Positions 1 to 9,402 of a stretch of 56,206 nt of DNA are shown here, in pieces. How positions within the stretch are numbered: position 1 is the first letter of the stretch; each line of letters opens with the position of its first letter. The notes beneath the pieces are model-generated. The model saw only the letters and a program-made list of their open reading frames with translations, did no database searches and had not been told where the DNA came from. A program made the position numbers and the translations under genes. Source of the stretch: Alphaproteobacteria bacterium (GTDB taxonomy: Bacteria > Pseudomonadota > Alphaproteobacteria > Rhizobiales > Rhizobiaceae); the NCBI GenBank assembly GCA_024280375.1, contig JAJRQF010000034.1, forward strand, positions 1-56,206, given 5' to 3'.

Positions 1-497
1 ACGGCCAGGCACAAAAAGAATATACCCCAGCGAAATGTTAAAATTCGCCATCCCTCAGCATCCAGTTTGAACACACTGTCAAATACATATCCAAGCAGAG
101 ATTTACCAAAATACAAACCGCCCAGTAATATGCTGCCAAACAATATATTTACGATGGTCGGTTTCAATTTGATAAACAGATCATCCTGCAGATAAAGCGT
201 TAACCCGCCAAACACCAAAACAACGATACCCGTCACCATTGGCATAATTGGCAGTTTGCCGGTTAGGAAAAGCGATAGGCTCAATGACAGGGTTATTGCC
301 ACCATGAAAAATGCCGTTGCAATGAAAATTGGACCACCAAGTTCAGCAAGTGATGGAAACATTTCTGCCAGCTGTTTTCCACGCGCATTGGCAAAAAAGA
401 ATATTACCAGCGGCCCGAGTTCCAATAGCAATTTTAAAAATGGATTGATCTCTTTTCGCTTCGGATCATTAGGTTCGCGCTCTATCAATGATGACAT
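1..497 (-). CDS. Septation protein A / inner membrane protein YciB family (partial)
   Basis: This reading frame enters from the left edge, so about 165 N-terminal residues are visible and the C-terminus is missing. The protein starts [20 protein letters not shown] and continues with [19 protein letters not shown], which is characteristic of the intracellular septation protein A (IspZ/YciB) family. Several hydrophobic segments follow (around residues 20-35, 50-70, 75-90, 105-120 and 145 to the edge), as expected for a polytopic inner-membrane protein. The ATG directly follows an in-frame TAA, which fixes the upstream limit. It lies downstream of ftsY on the same strand, a common alphaproteobacterial arrangement. 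The family is linked to envelope integrity and division, but the molecular activity is unknown. Confidence 0.85.
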   Translation of the reverse strand, partial: MSSLIEREPNDPKRKEINPFLKLLLELGPLVIFFFANARGKQLAEMFPSLAELGGPIFIATAFFMVAITLSLSLSLFLTGKLPIMPMVTGIVVLVFGGLTLYLQDDLFIKLKPTIVNILFGSILLGGLYFGKSLLGYVFDSVFKLDAEGWRILTFRWGIFFLCLA

Positions 498-577
498 TTA
501 GGTCTCGTTTTTCGTTGGATATTATGGATCAGAACTTTGTTGAATCTATAGATAGGTCATTTATGCAAAAACTCAAT

Positions 578-2134
578 TCACACATCGAGTCCCGCGATTG
601 AGCGGGCAAAATCGCGCGCTTCAAATGGCTCAAGGTCTTCTACCTGCTCACCTACTCCGATGAAATAAACCGGCAATTTATATTTTGCTGATATAGCCAC
701 CAGAATGCCGCCCCGTGCTGATCCATCCAGCTTGGTCATGATCAAACCGTTTACGCCAGCAACCCGCTGAAAAACCTCTACCTGATTAAGGGCGTTTTGG
801 CCGGTGGTTGCATCAAGGGTCAAAAGAACAGTGTGCGGAGCTTCCGGATCGTGTTTTTTGAATACCCTGATTATTTTTTCCAACTCTGCCATCAATTCCT
901 GTTTATTCTGCAATCGCCCGGCCGTATCCATAATCAGAATATCGCTTTGCTGCTCCTTGGCTTTCACCCAGGCATCATAGGCAAGGGCAGAGGAATCGCT
1001 GCCCAGCAAATTGGAAATTACAGGCGCTCCGGTCCGCTCCCCCCATATTTCCAATTGCTCAATTGCGGCCGCGCGAAAAGTATCGCCCGCCGCCAGCATG
1101 GTTGAAAATCCGGCATCCGCCAGTTTTTGAGATAACTTGCCAATCGTTGTGGTTTTACCTGAGCCATTTACCCCAACCACCAAAATCACATGCGGCTTGT
1201 GATCAAGATCGAGCTCCAATGGCATGGCAACCGGCGAGAGGGTTTTTTCAATCTCCTCCGCCATAATACTGCGCACTTCTTCATTGGTGACATCCTTGCC
1301 CATTCGCTGTTTTGCCAGCGAGCGAACAATATTTAAGGTCGTCTCCATTCCAAGGTCGGCCTGCAGAAGAATGTCTTCCAGCTCTTCAATTGCCGCATCA
1401 TCGAGCTTCTTCTTGGTGAAGATAGAAGCGATGTTGCCGGTCAGTTGCGCAGATGAACGCGACAACCCTTTTGACAGGCGTTTGAACCATCCAGTCTTTT
1501 GATCGGGTTCCGCCGCGAGCTCTGGCACATCCGGCAATTCCTGTTTTGTCACAATATGCGATTGGGGTTCTGCAGCCGGTTCTTCAATTTCCTCCGCTGG
1601 TTCCTCCTCAGAGGGAACATCAACGGGCACAATTTCTACTCTTGCTTCCTCAGATATTTCATCAGAAGAGGGTTCAGCAGGAACGGGCTCTTCTTCGGCT
1701 CCGGCTTCATCTTCCGATTCTACATCAACAATGTCGGCAATTGGATTTTCATCAAGAGCCTCTAATTGCGGCTCTTCGAGATCTGCCTCCACAACATCAA
1801 CTTCTACCGCCGTCTCTTCAACAGGCTCTACAATTTCAGGCTCGATCTCTTCATCGGGTTTTAATGCAACTAATTCTTCAATCTGTATTTCATCTGTTTC
1901 AAGCGCTTCTTCCGCCGGGCTTTCATTCTGATCGTCCTGAACAACTGCGGCAGGCTCTTGGCCCGAAGTAGCAATTGAAACCGGTATTTCGTCCGGCACA
2001 GAATTATCAATCAGATCAACCTCTGGAGCCTGATCGACTGGCAATTCTTCCAGTGGCTCTTTTACTGGTTCAGCTTCAGGTTCCTTACTTCTGCCAAAAC
2101 TAAAAATACGTTTTAGAAATCCCGGTTTTTTCAA
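578..2134 (-). CDS. ftsY: Signal recognition particle receptor FtsY
   Basis: FtsY is the SRP receptor GTPase that docks ribosome-nascent chain complexes at the inner membrane. The 518-residue product has a long acidic, Glu/Pro/Val-rich N-terminal region (about residues 16-215), then the four-helix N domain and the GTPase G domain. The G1 loop GVNGSGKTTT is at about 321-330, DTAGRLQNK at about 403 and TKLDGSARGG at about 467. The first codon is TTG, overlapping the TGA stop of mtaB (TTGA), which suggests translational coupling in a dapF-mtaB-ftsY operon. The acidic domain is larger than in many relatives but has the usual membrane/SecYEG-contact composition. Confidence 0.97.
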   Translation of the reverse strand: MKKPGFLKRIFSFGRSKEPEAEPVKEPLEELPVDQAPEVDLIDNSVPDEIPVSIATSGQEPAAVVQDDQNESPAEEALETDEIQIEELVALKPDEEIEPEIVEPVEETAVEVDVVEADLEEPQLEALDENPIADIVDVESEDEAGAEEEPVPAEPSSDEISEEARVEIVPVDVPSEEEPAEEIEEPAAEPQSHIVTKQELPDVPELAAEPDQKTGWFKRLSKGLSRSSAQLTGNIASIFTKKKLDDAAIEELEDILLQADLGMETTLNIVRSLAKQRMGKDVTNEEVRSIMAEEIEKTLSPVAMPLELDLDHKPHVILVVGVNGSGKTTTIGKLSQKLADAGFSTMLAAGDTFRAAAIEQLEIWGERTGAPVISNLLGSDSSALAYDAWVKAKEQQSDILIMDTAGRLQNKQELMAELEKIIRVFKKHDPEAPHTVLLTLDATTGQNALNQVEVFQRVAGVNGLIMTKLDGSARGGILVAISAKYKLPVYFIGVGEQVEDLEPFEARDFARSIAGLDV

Positions 2135-3489
2135 AACCCTGCCCCTGCGCTTCCAGCTTCTTCAAATACTGCTGGCTTATCCGTTTCTTCAAGTTTGTTC
2201 AAACTATCTGCGATCAGCGCATTGCCGCTATGACCAACAATCTTCACCTCGACAATTTCACCAATAGTTCCCGCAACATTTTCGACCTGAATATATTGCT
2301 CGCTGCGACCGCGGCCATCTGGTTCGACCAATATCTTTTGCCTTGTGCCAATCAGGCTTTCAAGATGTCGATTCAATTGCTCCGCTGCCCTTTGCCGCAA
2401 GATTTTTGCTCTTTGTTTGATCATCTTGGACGCGACCTGAGGCATTTTTGCAGCCGGTGTTCCAGCCCTTATTGAATAAGGAAATGCATGGATAAATGTC
2501 AGCCCGCATTCGTCGATAATCTTCAGCGTATTTTCAAACATCAAATCAGTTTCAGTTGGAAAGCCCGCGATCAAATCAGCGCCAAAAACCATATCCGGGC
2601 GAAGCTCTTTAACCTTGTGACAAAACTCAATCGTATGCTCGCGCAAATGCCGACGCTTCATCCGCTTCAAAATCATATTGTCACCGGACTGAATTGAAAG
2701 ATGCAAATGCGGCATTAATCGTTGCTCACTGGAAATTGCTTCCATCAGCGGTTCATCAACCTCAATCGAATCGATCGATGAAAGTCTCAATCTTGGCAGC
2801 TCCGGCACCTGGCTCAATATGGTTTGAACCAGCCTCCCCAAAGATGGTGCACCCGGAAGATCACCCCCATAGGAAGTTGTATCAACACCGGTGATAACAA
2901 TTTCGTTGTGTCCGCTTTCGACCAATCTCTGGATTTGGGTAACCACCTCACCCATTGGCACCGAACGGGAATTCCCCCGGCCAAACGGAATAATGCAAAA
3001 TGTACAGCGATGATCACATCCATTCTGCACCTGAACAAAGGCACGTACCCGGCCACCCATTCCCTCAATCATATGAAGGGCAGTTTCGCGCACGCTCATA
3101 ATATCATTAACCCGAACACGCTCCAGATCATTCACCCCGAAATCCGGCAAAGCCCGATAGCTGTGGGCGTGCAATTTATCCTCATTGCCGATGATCAGAT
3201 CGACCTCATCCATATCGGCAAAGGTATCCGGTTCAGTTTGAGCCGCACACCCGGTGACAATTATCCGCGCATCAGGATTATCTTTTCGCGCGCGCCTGAT
3301 TTTTTGCTTGGCCTGGCGAACGGCTTCCGATGTTACCGCACAGGTGTTGATCAAAATGGCCCCACCAGCAAGATCACCCAGCCCGGCCTCAGCAGCCTTT
3401 CGCTCCATAACCTCGCTCTCATAGGTATTTAACCGACAACCAAATGTTATAGATTGAACGCCACCAGTCTTATCAACAATCTTGCTCAT
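2131..3489 (-). CDS. mtaB: tRNA t6A37 methylthiotransferase MtaB (radical SAM)
   Basis: MtaB adds a methylthio group to threonylcarbamoyl-adenosine 37 of ANN-decoding tRNAs using two iron-sulphur clusters. The 452-residue protein has an N-terminal MTTase domain with cysteines in [11 protein letters not shown], in NTCAVTSEA and in TGCAAQ, then the radical-SAM motif CDHRCTFC within [17 protein letters not shown], and a C-terminal TRAM-like region. An in-frame start eight codons further upstream exists. I chose the ATG at 3489 because it forms an ATGA overlap with the dapF stop. Its own stop overlaps the ftsY start, so the three genes are probably co-transcribed. Confidence 0.95.
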   Translation of the reverse strand: MSKIVDKTGGVQSITFGCRLNTYESEVMERKAAEAGLGDLAGGAILINTCAVTSEAVRQAKQKIRRARKDNPDARIIVTGCAAQTEPDTFADMDEVDLIIGNEDKLHAHSYRALPDFGVNDLERVRVNDIMSVRETALHMIEGMGGRVRAFVQVQNGCDHRCTFCIIPFGRGNSRSVPMGEVVTQIQRLVESGHNEIVITGVDTTSYGGDLPGAPSLGRLVQTILSQVPELPRLRLSSIDSIEVDEPLMEAISSEQRLMPHLHLSIQSGDNMILKRMKRRHLREHTIEFCHKVKELRPDMVFGADLIAGFPTETDLMFENTLKIIDECGLTFIHAFPYSIRAGTPAAKMPQVASKMIKQRAKILRQRAAEQLNRHLESLIGTRQKILVEPDGRGRSEQYIQVENVAGTIGEIVEVKIVGHSGNALIADSLNKLEETDKPAVFEEAGSAGAGF

Positions 3490-4406
3490 TGGTCTTTTGA
3501 CCCCTCGACCCAATTGCCGGTGAGTGGATCGAGCATTCCGGAAAATTCATATTCCGCCGGTCCGCGCATCAAAATATTATTATCCGGTTTCCATTCAATT
3601 TCCAGATCACCGCCGGGCACCGTCACACAGACCTTACGGCCAGTGCGCTCTGTTCGTGACGCACATACAGCCGCCGCACATGCAGCCGAGCCACAAGCCT
3701 TGGTAAGGCCCGCACCGCGCTCCCAGGTTCGCAAGATTAGCGACGATGGCGATGTTACATTAGCTAAAGAGATATTAGCCCGCTCAGGAAAGATCGGATG
3801 ATTTTCCAACATCGGACCAAAGCGTCCCAAATCATAATTCCACACATCATCCTTCACCCAGAAAATCGCATGCGGGTTTCCAATATTGGCCGCAGAAGGC
3901 GTGTGAAGGATCGGATCGTCTATCGGGCCTATTTGCAATTCAATCGTTCTGGTATCGGCAAACTCTTCTTCCAGCGGAATATCATTCCAGTCAAATCTGG
4001 GCATGCCCATATCAACTTCAATATCGAGATCACTGGAATAGTTCGCCCGAACAATGCCCCCGGCAATTTCGAAAATATAGGAACTGTCGCCAGATATCTT
4101 TTGAAGCCATGAGACCACGCATCTGGTGCCATTGCCGCAGGCCTCGGCATCGCTGCCATCAGAGTTAAGAATATGAATATTGGCGGATATATTTTTGTCT
4201 GCCGCTGTGTGAACAGCCATGATCTGATCAAAAGATGTGCGACTGTCTGCCGCTAGATTAATCGCCGCCTCAGGCGAAATTTTATCCGCACGCCCACGCA
4301 TATCAACAACAAGAATTTTGTTGCCGAGACCGTTCATTTTCTGAAAACTAACAAGCTCATCATTATGAGACACGAAATCTATCCATCGCTTCAAACCCGT
4401 ATTCAC
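3486..4406 (-). CDS. dapF: Diaminopimelate epimerase
   Basis: DapF interconverts LL- and meso-diaminopimelate for lysine and peptidoglycan synthesis. The two catalytic cysteines are visible in ACGNGTRCV and in [12 protein letters not shown], and the N-terminus carries the usual [18 protein letters not shown]. The start is uncertain. The longest frame uses GTG at 4406, which lies in one copy of an 18-bp tandem duplication. A downstream GTG at 4373 (giving [11 protein letters not shown]) would make a 295-residue protein closer to typical length. It heads the dapF-mtaB-ftsY operon. Confidence 0.95.
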   Translation of the reverse strand: MNTGLKRWIDFVSHNDELVSFQKMNGLGNKILVVDMRGRADKISPEAAINLAADSRTSFDQIMAVHTAADKNISANIHILNSDGSDAEACGNGTRCVVSWLQKISGDSSYIFEIAGGIVRANYSSDLDIEVDMGMPRFDWNDIPLEEEFADTRTIELQIGPIDDPILHTPSAANIGNPHAIFWVKDDVWNYDLGRFGPMLENHPIFPERANISLANVTSPSSLILRTWERGAGLTKACGSAACAAAVCASRTERTGRKVCVTVPGGDLEIEWKPDNNILMRGPAEYEFSGMLDPLTGNWVEGSKDQ

Positions 4407-4431
4407 CTATATGCCCGTATTCACCTATATG
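4396..4431. repeat. 18-bp tandem duplication over the dapF start
   Basis: Two perfect adjacent copies of an 18-bp unit (CCCGTATTCACCTATATG on the plus strand) occupy 4396-4413 and 4414-4431. On the minus strand each copy contains the GTG AAT ACG GG that begins the longest dapF frame. The upstream copy is closed by an in-frame TAG, so it encodes only a five-codon peptide immediately before the second GTG. Confidence 0.9.
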
Positions 4432-4492
4432 GATGAACTACGAACGATTTTCCAGCAGAAACAGAATTACAGGTTTCCATCGTTAATCTAGG

Positions 4493-4580
4493 CTCTTTCA
4501 TGTTTACATGGAAGTAGGCTGGCCACGCAGAGTGGCCCGGTGCTTATGCACCGCCCTCGTGTAAGGCCGAGGCGTAGCTC
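4493..4580. repeat. Dispersed multi-hairpin intergenic repeat, copy A
   Basis: The element begins with a 22-bp block identical to 32830-32851, which itself contains the inverted repeat CATGT-TT-ACATG. Then follow the hairpin GGCCAC-N5-GTGGCC (4521-4537), the hairpin CGGTGC-TTAT-GCACCG (4538-4553) and a conserved GCGTAGC core (4572-4578). The tail AGCCGTGAGCGA, adjacent to the element in copy B, lies 70 bp further on here (4651-4662). No reading frame or transposase is associated with it. Confidence 0.75.
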
Positions 4581-4670
4581 AAGTTCGGGTTCAACGTGCA
4601 GCTTGATCTAGGCGAAGCGCAAAACTTGTGCCATTAGAAAAGCCCCAATTAGCCGTGAGCGAAAGCATTC

Positions 4671-4701
4671 AGAGCGATTCCATCTAAAAATGAAACGCTC
4701 T
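4671..4701. repeat. Imperfect palindrome with AGAGCG/CGCTCT ends
   Basis: AGAGCGATTCCAT pairs imperfectly with ATGAAACGCTCT across a short A-rich loop. Palindromes with AGAGCG...CGCTCT ends are common intergenic repeats in Rhizobiales genomes (general knowledge). Only one clear copy was seen in this window. Confidence 0.5.
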
Positions 4702-4894
4702 AAGACAAATTGATATTGGAAAGTTTAGCCGGGAATATTCAATTCATAGGGCGTAAAATAAGCGGGCACGCAATCGCTCAAAAATATCTGTTCAGGAATT
4801 ATTAACCATGAACATCGCTAATCCGATCAGGTCCATTTTCTAGACCTAGGCGCCATCTCGACGCTTTTACGACCTCACAAACGGGTCAGAGAGA

Positions 4895-4918
4895 GTGAAG
4901 CGGACTGTTCCGCTTCAC
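4895..4918 (-). terminator. Strong stem-loop downstream of parB
   Basis: GTGAAGCGGA pairs perfectly with TCCGCTTCAC across a CTGT loop, 16 bp beyond the parB stop codon. There is no clean T-tract on the minus-strand side, so it may be an RNA 3'-end stabiliser rather than a classical intrinsic terminator. Confidence 0.45.
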
Positions 4919-4933
4919 CTGTTCTTATAAAAT

Positions 4934-5818
4934 TCAGTGTTGCAATCTGCGGCAAATATCATCCAATTGCTCAAGCGAACGATACTGGATTTTCACCTCG
5001 CCCGTGCCATTGGTTTTAAACATCAGACCAACCTTCATGCCAAGTAGATCGCTCAGGGTTTTTTCAAGAGCAATGGTATCTGCATCTTTTTCTACAGCAG
5101 GTTTGCCTTTTGATGCGGCCTTTTTAGGTGCCTGATCTTCCTGCATCATTGCCTCAATCTGGCGAACCGACAATCCGTCTTTTGCAATCAGTCTGGCAAG
5201 TTCTTCAGGATTAGGCGCGGTGATGAGCGCCCTCGCGTGTCCTGCAGATATGATGCCATCGGTAACCATGCCACAAACACTTTCGGGCAGTTTCAGCAAT
5301 CTCATTGTGTTGGTCACATGGCTGCGGCTTTTACCAATTACCTGCGCCAGATCTGCTTGGGTATATTGATGCTCATCAATTAACTGCTGATAGCCCGCAG
5401 CCTCTTCTATCGGGTTCAGATCGGAGCGCTGAACATTCTCGATAATGGCAATTTCTAGTGCCTGCTTATCTGCAACTTCGCGGATGATAATCGGAATTGA
5501 ATGAAGTTCTGCCAGTTGGGCGGCCCGCCAGCGACGCTCACCGGCAATAATCTCAAACTGATGTTGCCCATCGCCTTTTGCTGGACGAACCAAAATTGGT
5601 TGAACAATACCGTGCTCACGAATTGAATTTGCCAGATCACGCAATTCATCTTCAGCAAATGCCCGCCTTGGATTGTTAGGATTAGCTCTGATCTGTTCAA
5701 TTGCTACCGTATTGTCAGACTGAACTGCGGGTTGTTCTGCGACCGGCGGTTGGTCCATTTCACCAATCAACGCAGCCAATCCACGGCCAAGTCTATTTTT
5801 CGAGCTATCTCCAGCCAT
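4934..5818 (-). CDS. parB: Chromosome-partitioning protein ParB
   Basis: ParB is the CTP-dependent DNA clamp that loads at parS and works with ParA to segregate origins. The 294-residue product has the N-terminal GRGLAALIG segment, the NPRRAF box, the CTP-binding GERRWRAAQ box (about residue 95), a helix-turn-helix region (TQADLAQVIGKSRSHVTNTMRLL, about 153-175) and a C-terminal dimerisation domain after a Lys-rich linker. It lies 71 bp downstream of parA on the same strand, and three matching parS sites sit 1.5-3.6 kb away. The start is the only Met upstream of the conserved N-terminus. Confidence 0.97.
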   Translation of the reverse strand: MAGDSSKNRLGRGLAALIGEMDQPPVAEQPAVQSDNTVAIEQIRANPNNPRRAFAEDELRDLANSIREHGIVQPILVRPAKGDGQHQFEIIAGERRWRAAQLAELHSIPIIIREVADKQALEIAIIENVQRSDLNPIEEAAGYQQLIDEHQYTQADLAQVIGKSRSHVTNTMRLLKLPESVCGMVTDGIISAGHARALITAPNPEELARLIAKDGLSVRQIEAMMQEDQAPKKAASKGKPAVEKDADTIALEKTLSDLLGMKVGLMFKTNGTGEVKIQYRSLEQLDDICRRLQH

Positions 5819-5889
5819 CTTATTCTCCGGTATTTTGTTGCACTCAGATGCAGTATTTAACAGATCAATTCATATCGCCTACGAATCAA

Positions 5890-6726
5890 TTATGCGGCCT
5901 TGAGTTTTTTCTCACGTTGAATGACCTCAGATGCCAGCTTTAAATATGCTTGACTGCCTGAGCAATGCATATCGTACAAAAGCGCAGGTTTTCCATAAGA
6001 AGGTGCTTCCGAAATTCGAACATTCCGCGGAATGATGGTCGAATACACTTTATCCCCCATCACATCACGCACGTCACTGACAACCTGATTGGCCAAATTA
6101 TTACGCCTGTCATACATGGTCAAAACAATTCCATGTATTTCCAGACCCGGATTAACGGCGCTACGCATTTGTTCAACAGTTTGTAATAGCTGACTTAGAC
6201 CTTCAAGCGCAAAAAACTCACATTGCAACGGAACAATAACCGCCTGTGCCGCAGCCATAGAATTAAGCGTCAGCAAATTAAGAGAAGGCGGACAGTCAAT
6301 CAGGATATAGGTAAACTTATAAGCTTCGCCCACCTCATCTTCATTTTGCTGTGTACCTTGTTCCACATATCGTTCCAGGGCTTTTTTCAGTCGAAAAATT
6401 CTGTCTTTTTCAGAAGAAATTTCCAATTCAAGTCCCAACAAGTCCATAGTTGACGGTGCAACCGAAAGTCTAGGCACAGTAGTGGGAATGCAAATATCAG
6501 CGAGCTCAGATTCACCCGTCAGCAGATCGTATGTCGATAGGCTTCTTTCCTCGCGGGTAATTCCCAACCCGGTGCTGGCATTGCCCTGAGGGTCGAGATC
6601 GACAACCAAAACACTCTCGCCAATTGCCGCCAAAGCAGTCGCAAGATTAATTGCAGTCGTAGTTTTTCCTACGCCGCCCTTTTGATTCGCAATGGTAATT
6701 ATCCGGGGATTAAACTCGCCATACAT
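5890..6726 (-). CDS. parA: Chromosome-partitioning ATPase ParA
   Basis: ParA is the nucleoid-bound ATPase that moves ParB-parS complexes. The deviant Walker A motif KGGVGKTTTAINLA follows IITIANQ, the Walker A' segment VVDLDPQGNASTGLG is clear, and DCPPSLNLLTLNSM matches the Walker B region. The frame extends upstream to 6765, but the ATG at 6726 is preferred because it has a GGAG Shine-Dalgarno at good spacing and gives the usual short N-terminus (278 residues). It sits directly after rsmG, in the canonical origin-proximal order. Confidence 0.97.
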   Translation of the reverse strand: MYGEFNPRIITIANQKGGVGKTTTAINLATALAAIGESVLVVDLDPQGNASTGLGITREERSLSTYDLLTGESELADICIPTTVPRLSVAPSTMDLLGLELEISSEKDRIFRLKKALERYVEQGTQQNEDEVGEAYKFTYILIDCPPSLNLLTLNSMAAAQAVIVPLQCEFFALEGLSQLLQTVEQMRSAVNPGLEIHGIVLTMYDRRNNLANQVVSDVRDVMGDKVYSTIIPRNVRISEAPSYGKPALLYDMHCSGSQAYLKLASEVIQREKKLKAA

Positions 6727-6780
6727 ATTAAATACTCCAAACAATTTTGATTGGTAACCGGGCAAACACTGGTCAAATTG

Positions 6781-7428
6781 TCAATCTTGGTGCCGTCTTG
6801 TCAGGTTCGAAATTTCCAAAATCACTGATTCTTCAGAAACCTTGCTTCGATGTTCTATCAAATCGAATTGCCACTTGTCATAACAATCTTCAATTTCACT
6901 GCGATATTCTCGACCTTTGTGAAACAATCCCACACATTTGGCGGAAACCCATGGTTCGCAATAGCTCAATAATGCGTTCAAATTAGACAAAGCCCGCGCG
7001 GTCACAACATCGGGGGCATTGTCGGGCCGAATATAATTTTCAATTCGATCATTCACTACCTCAGCGCCAAGCCCGAGTTTTCGTGATACCTCACGCAAAA
7101 ATGCACATTTCTTGGCATTACTTTCGACAAGAACCATTGAATGATCTGACTGCCCCGCAAAATCCGCAGCAACAACCAGGCCCGGGAAACCACCGCCACT
7201 ACCAATATCTGCCCAATGATGAGCATCTGGTTTAATGTGTCGACACTGAATACTATCGCCCACATGCCGGCTCCAATAATCATCTATTGTGGATGGAGCC
7301 ACCAAATTGGTTTTCTTCTGCCATTTTACCAATAAAGCCTGATAAATCGAAAGGCGGTCGAGCGTTTCACGTGAAACATTCAACTCATCCGCCGTGGTAC
7401 CAAATAAACTATCCATACTATCCGGCAC
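6781..7428 (-). CDS. rsmG: 16S rRNA (guanine-N7)-methyltransferase RsmG
   Basis: RsmG (GidB) methylates G527 of 16S rRNA using S-adenosylmethionine. The SAM site is [14 protein letters not shown], preceded by the family motif [25 protein letters not shown]. The GTG at 7428 is preferred over the ATG at 7416 because AAAGGA lies six bases upstream of it; it overlaps the end of mnmG by 11 bp. The codons for NVSRET near the N-terminus are formed by a parS site (7363-7378), so this part of the gene is constrained by both protein and ParB binding. Confidence 0.95.
   Translation of the reverse strand: MPDSMDSLFGTTADELNVSRETLDRLSIYQALLVKWQKKTNLVAPSTIDDYWSRHVGDSIQCRHIKPDAHHWADIGSGGGFPGLVVAADFAGQSDHSMVLVESNAKKCAFLREVSRKLGLGAEVVNDRIENYIRPDNAPDVVTARALSNLNALLSYCEPWVSAKCVGLFHKGREYRSEIEDCYDKWQFDLIEHRSKVSEESVILEISNLTRRHQD
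7363..7378. other. parS site inside rsmG
   Basis: CGTTTCACGTGAAACA matches the near-universal parS palindrome TGTTTCACGTGAAACA at 15 of 16 positions, with the perfect core GTTTCACGTGAAAC. It falls in coding sequence about 17 codons into rsmG, within 5 kb of parAB, and should be a ParB loading site. Confidence 0.9.
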
Positions 7429-9316
7429 GTTTCGTCCTTTTGGTTTGAAGTCTAATGTGAGCTAAAAGCAGAGTTAATGCGGCCGGCGTTATTCCATCAA
7501 TCCGGGCGGCCTGCCCCAGACTTTCTGGCTGTATTGCCTCCAACTTGGCTCGAATCTCGTTCGATAAGCCAGATATCGAGCTATAGGAAAAATCAGCAGG
7601 AATGATCAGGGCTTCATCCTTTTTTATCGCCAGAATATCCGCCTCCTGCCTATCCAGGTAAACAGAATATCCAGCTTCAATTTCAATCTGCACCAAATGT
7701 TCGTCACTGTGCTCTTTCAGCTCTGGCCAAATTTCGACCAGTTTTTTGTAAGAGACATCCTTAAAACTCAACAACTCAAAGCCCGAACGACGCTTTCCAT
7801 CCTGAGATATTTCGATACCGAATCTATTTGCCTCTGTCGGTGTGATAGTCAGAGAATTCAGCTGGTCTCTGATATTTTTCAGCCGTGTGGCTTTTGATCG
7901 ATAGTTACTCATCCGAATCGATCCAACACAGCCGATCTTAATACCAAGCTCAGTCAACCTCTGGTCCGCATTGTCAGAACGAAGCGAAAGGCGATATTCA
8001 GCCCGCGATGTAAACATCCGATAGGGTTCGCTCACGCCACGCGTCACAAGGTCGTCAATCATCACACCAATATAGGATTGTGTCCGGCTGAATATTACCG
8101 GGTCATCACCCGACACCTGAAGGGCAGCATTTAATCCAGCGACCAGACCCTGTGCAGCCGCCTCTTCATATCCAGTAGTTCCATTAATTTGGCCCGCTAA
8201 AAACAGCCCGGAAATTTTTCGGGTCTGCAATGTAGATACAAGCTCTCTTGGGTCCACATAGTCATATTCTATCGCATATCCTGGCTGCAGAATTTTAGTC
8301 TTTTCCAACCCAACAATTGTTTTTAGAAACTGTTCCTGCACATCTAGGGGCAAAGAAGTTGAAATACCATTTGGATAAATCGTATCAGTATTCAATCCCT
8401 CCGGTTCCAGAAATATCTGATGGCTATCCCTATCACTGAATTTGACAATCTTGTCTTCAACTGACGGGCAATAGCGAGGACCTACGCCTTCTATCTGCCC
8501 GGAATACATAGCCGATTGTTTGATATTGGCTTCAATAATATTGTGGGTCTCAATATTGGTATGGGTGATACCGCATTCAATCTGGGTGGTAGTTATGTTT
8601 TCATTCAAGTATGAAAACGGCACTGGCGGAAAGTCGCCTTTCTGCATATCCAGACCTGACCAGTCAATTGTTGACCCATCCAATCTCGGTGGAGTTCCTG
8701 TTTTCAAACGCCCCAGCGAAAAGCCGAACCTTTTAAAAACATCCGCCAGACCAATAGACGGCTTCTCACCCATTCGACCAGCCGGAATTTTTTCAGATCC
8801 AATATGAATAAGCCCATTCAAAAAGGTACCAGTAGTCAAAACAACACTTGGCGCATAGATCTCTTTGCCATTAGAAAGAACAACCCCTTTTAGCAAGGGA
8901 TGAGAATTACTATCATTACCGATCAGCAAATCTTCCACAATTCCTTCCGCAATTTCCAGGTTCACTTGACCGGCCAGTTCCGCCTGCATGGCTTCAAGAT
9001 AAAGTTCTCGATCTATCTGTGCCCTTGGGCCTCGAACCGCCGGGCCCTTTTTGCGATTTAAAATGCGGAATTGAATGCCTGCCGCATCAGCCATTCTACC
9101 CATCGCGCCATCAAGCGCATCAATTTCACGAACAAGGTGACCTTTGCCAAGACCACCAATCGCAGGATTACAAGACATTGCACCGATGGTATTTTTCAAT
9201 CCGGTAATCAGCAAAGTATTAGCGCCAATGCGCGCTGACGCTGAAGCCGCTTCACAACCAGCGTGCCCTCCACCAATTACAATAACATCATAATTTTCGT
9301 TCACTTCAAAACCCAC
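7418..9316 (-). CDS. mnmG: tRNA uridine 5-carboxymethylaminomethyl synthesis enzyme MnmG
   Basis: MnmG (GidA) is the FAD-dependent partner of MnmE that installs the (carboxymethyl)aminomethyl group on wobble U34. The dinucleotide-binding motif [14 protein letters not shown] opens the protein, followed by [23 protein letters not shown] and [12 protein letters not shown], all diagnostic, and [17 protein letters not shown] further on. Length is 632 residues, normal for the family. The first codon is GTG at 9316, with another GTG four codons later. It is one of the parB-parA-rsmG-mnmG-mnmE-rho series, all on the same strand. Confidence 0.97.
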   Translation of the reverse strand: MGFEVNENYDVIVIGGGHAGCEAASASARIGANTLLITGLKNTIGAMSCNPAIGGLGKGHLVREIDALDGAMGRMADAAGIQFRILNRKKGPAVRGPRAQIDRELYLEAMQAELAGQVNLEIAEGIVEDLLIGNDSNSHPLLKGVVLSNGKEIYAPSVVLTTGTFLNGLIHIGSEKIPAGRMGEKPSIGLADVFKRFGFSLGRLKTGTPPRLDGSTIDWSGLDMQKGDFPPVPFSYLNENITTTQIECGITHTNIETHNIIEANIKQSAMYSGQIEGVGPRYCPSVEDKIVKFSDRDSHQIFLEPEGLNTDTIYPNGISTSLPLDVQEQFLKTIVGLEKTKILQPGYAIEYDYVDPRELVSTLQTRKISGLFLAGQINGTTGYEEAAAQGLVAGLNAALQVSGDDPVIFSRTQSYIGVMIDDLVTRGVSEPYRMFTSRAEYRLSLRSDNADQRLTELGIKIGCVGSIRMSNYRSKATRLKNIRDQLNSLTITPTEANRFGIEISQDGKRRSGFELLSFKDVSYKKLVEIWPELKEHSDEHLVQIEIEAGYSVYLDRQEADILAIKKDEALIIPADFSYSSISGLSNEIRAKLEAIQPESLGQAARIDGITPAALTLLLAHIRLQTKRTKRAG

Positions 9317-9348
9317 TTCGGTTAATGAAAAATATTTGACTATGACAA

Positions 9349-9364
9349 TGTTTCACGTGAAACA
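9349..9364. other. parS site 1 in the mnmG-mnmE gap
   Basis: TGTTTCACGTGAAACA is a perfect 16-bp parS consensus. It lies in the 86-bp gap upstream of mnmG, 38 bp centre-to-centre from a second perfect copy. It is expected to be a nucleation site for the ParB encoded at 4934-5818. Confidence 0.95.
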
Positions 9365-9386
9365 TATCAAAACTCATTGCCAAAAT

Positions 9387-9402
9387 TGTTTCACGTGAAA
9401 CA
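9387..9402. other. parS site 2 in the mnmG-mnmE gap
   Basis: This is a second perfect TGTTTCACGTGAAACA, abutting the mnmE stop codon. Paired perfect sites this close together should form a strong ParB loading centre. Confidence 0.95.

Larger units (their letters stand above)
4407..4933. other. 527-bp intergenic region between parB and dapF
   Basis: No convincing gene is present. The stretch contains the end of the dapF-start duplication, a multi-hairpin dispersed repeat (4493-4580, with a tail at 4651-4662), an imperfect palindrome with AGAGCG/CGCTCT ends (4671-4701), and a strong stem-loop next to the parB stop (4895-4918). It is effectively a depot of small palindromic elements downstream of parAB. 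Confidence 0.7.

Noticed and set aside
2824-3432. 202-codon plus-strand frame opposite mtaB
   Set aside because: It is entirely antisense to the conserved radical-SAM coding sequence and has no recognisable protein motif.
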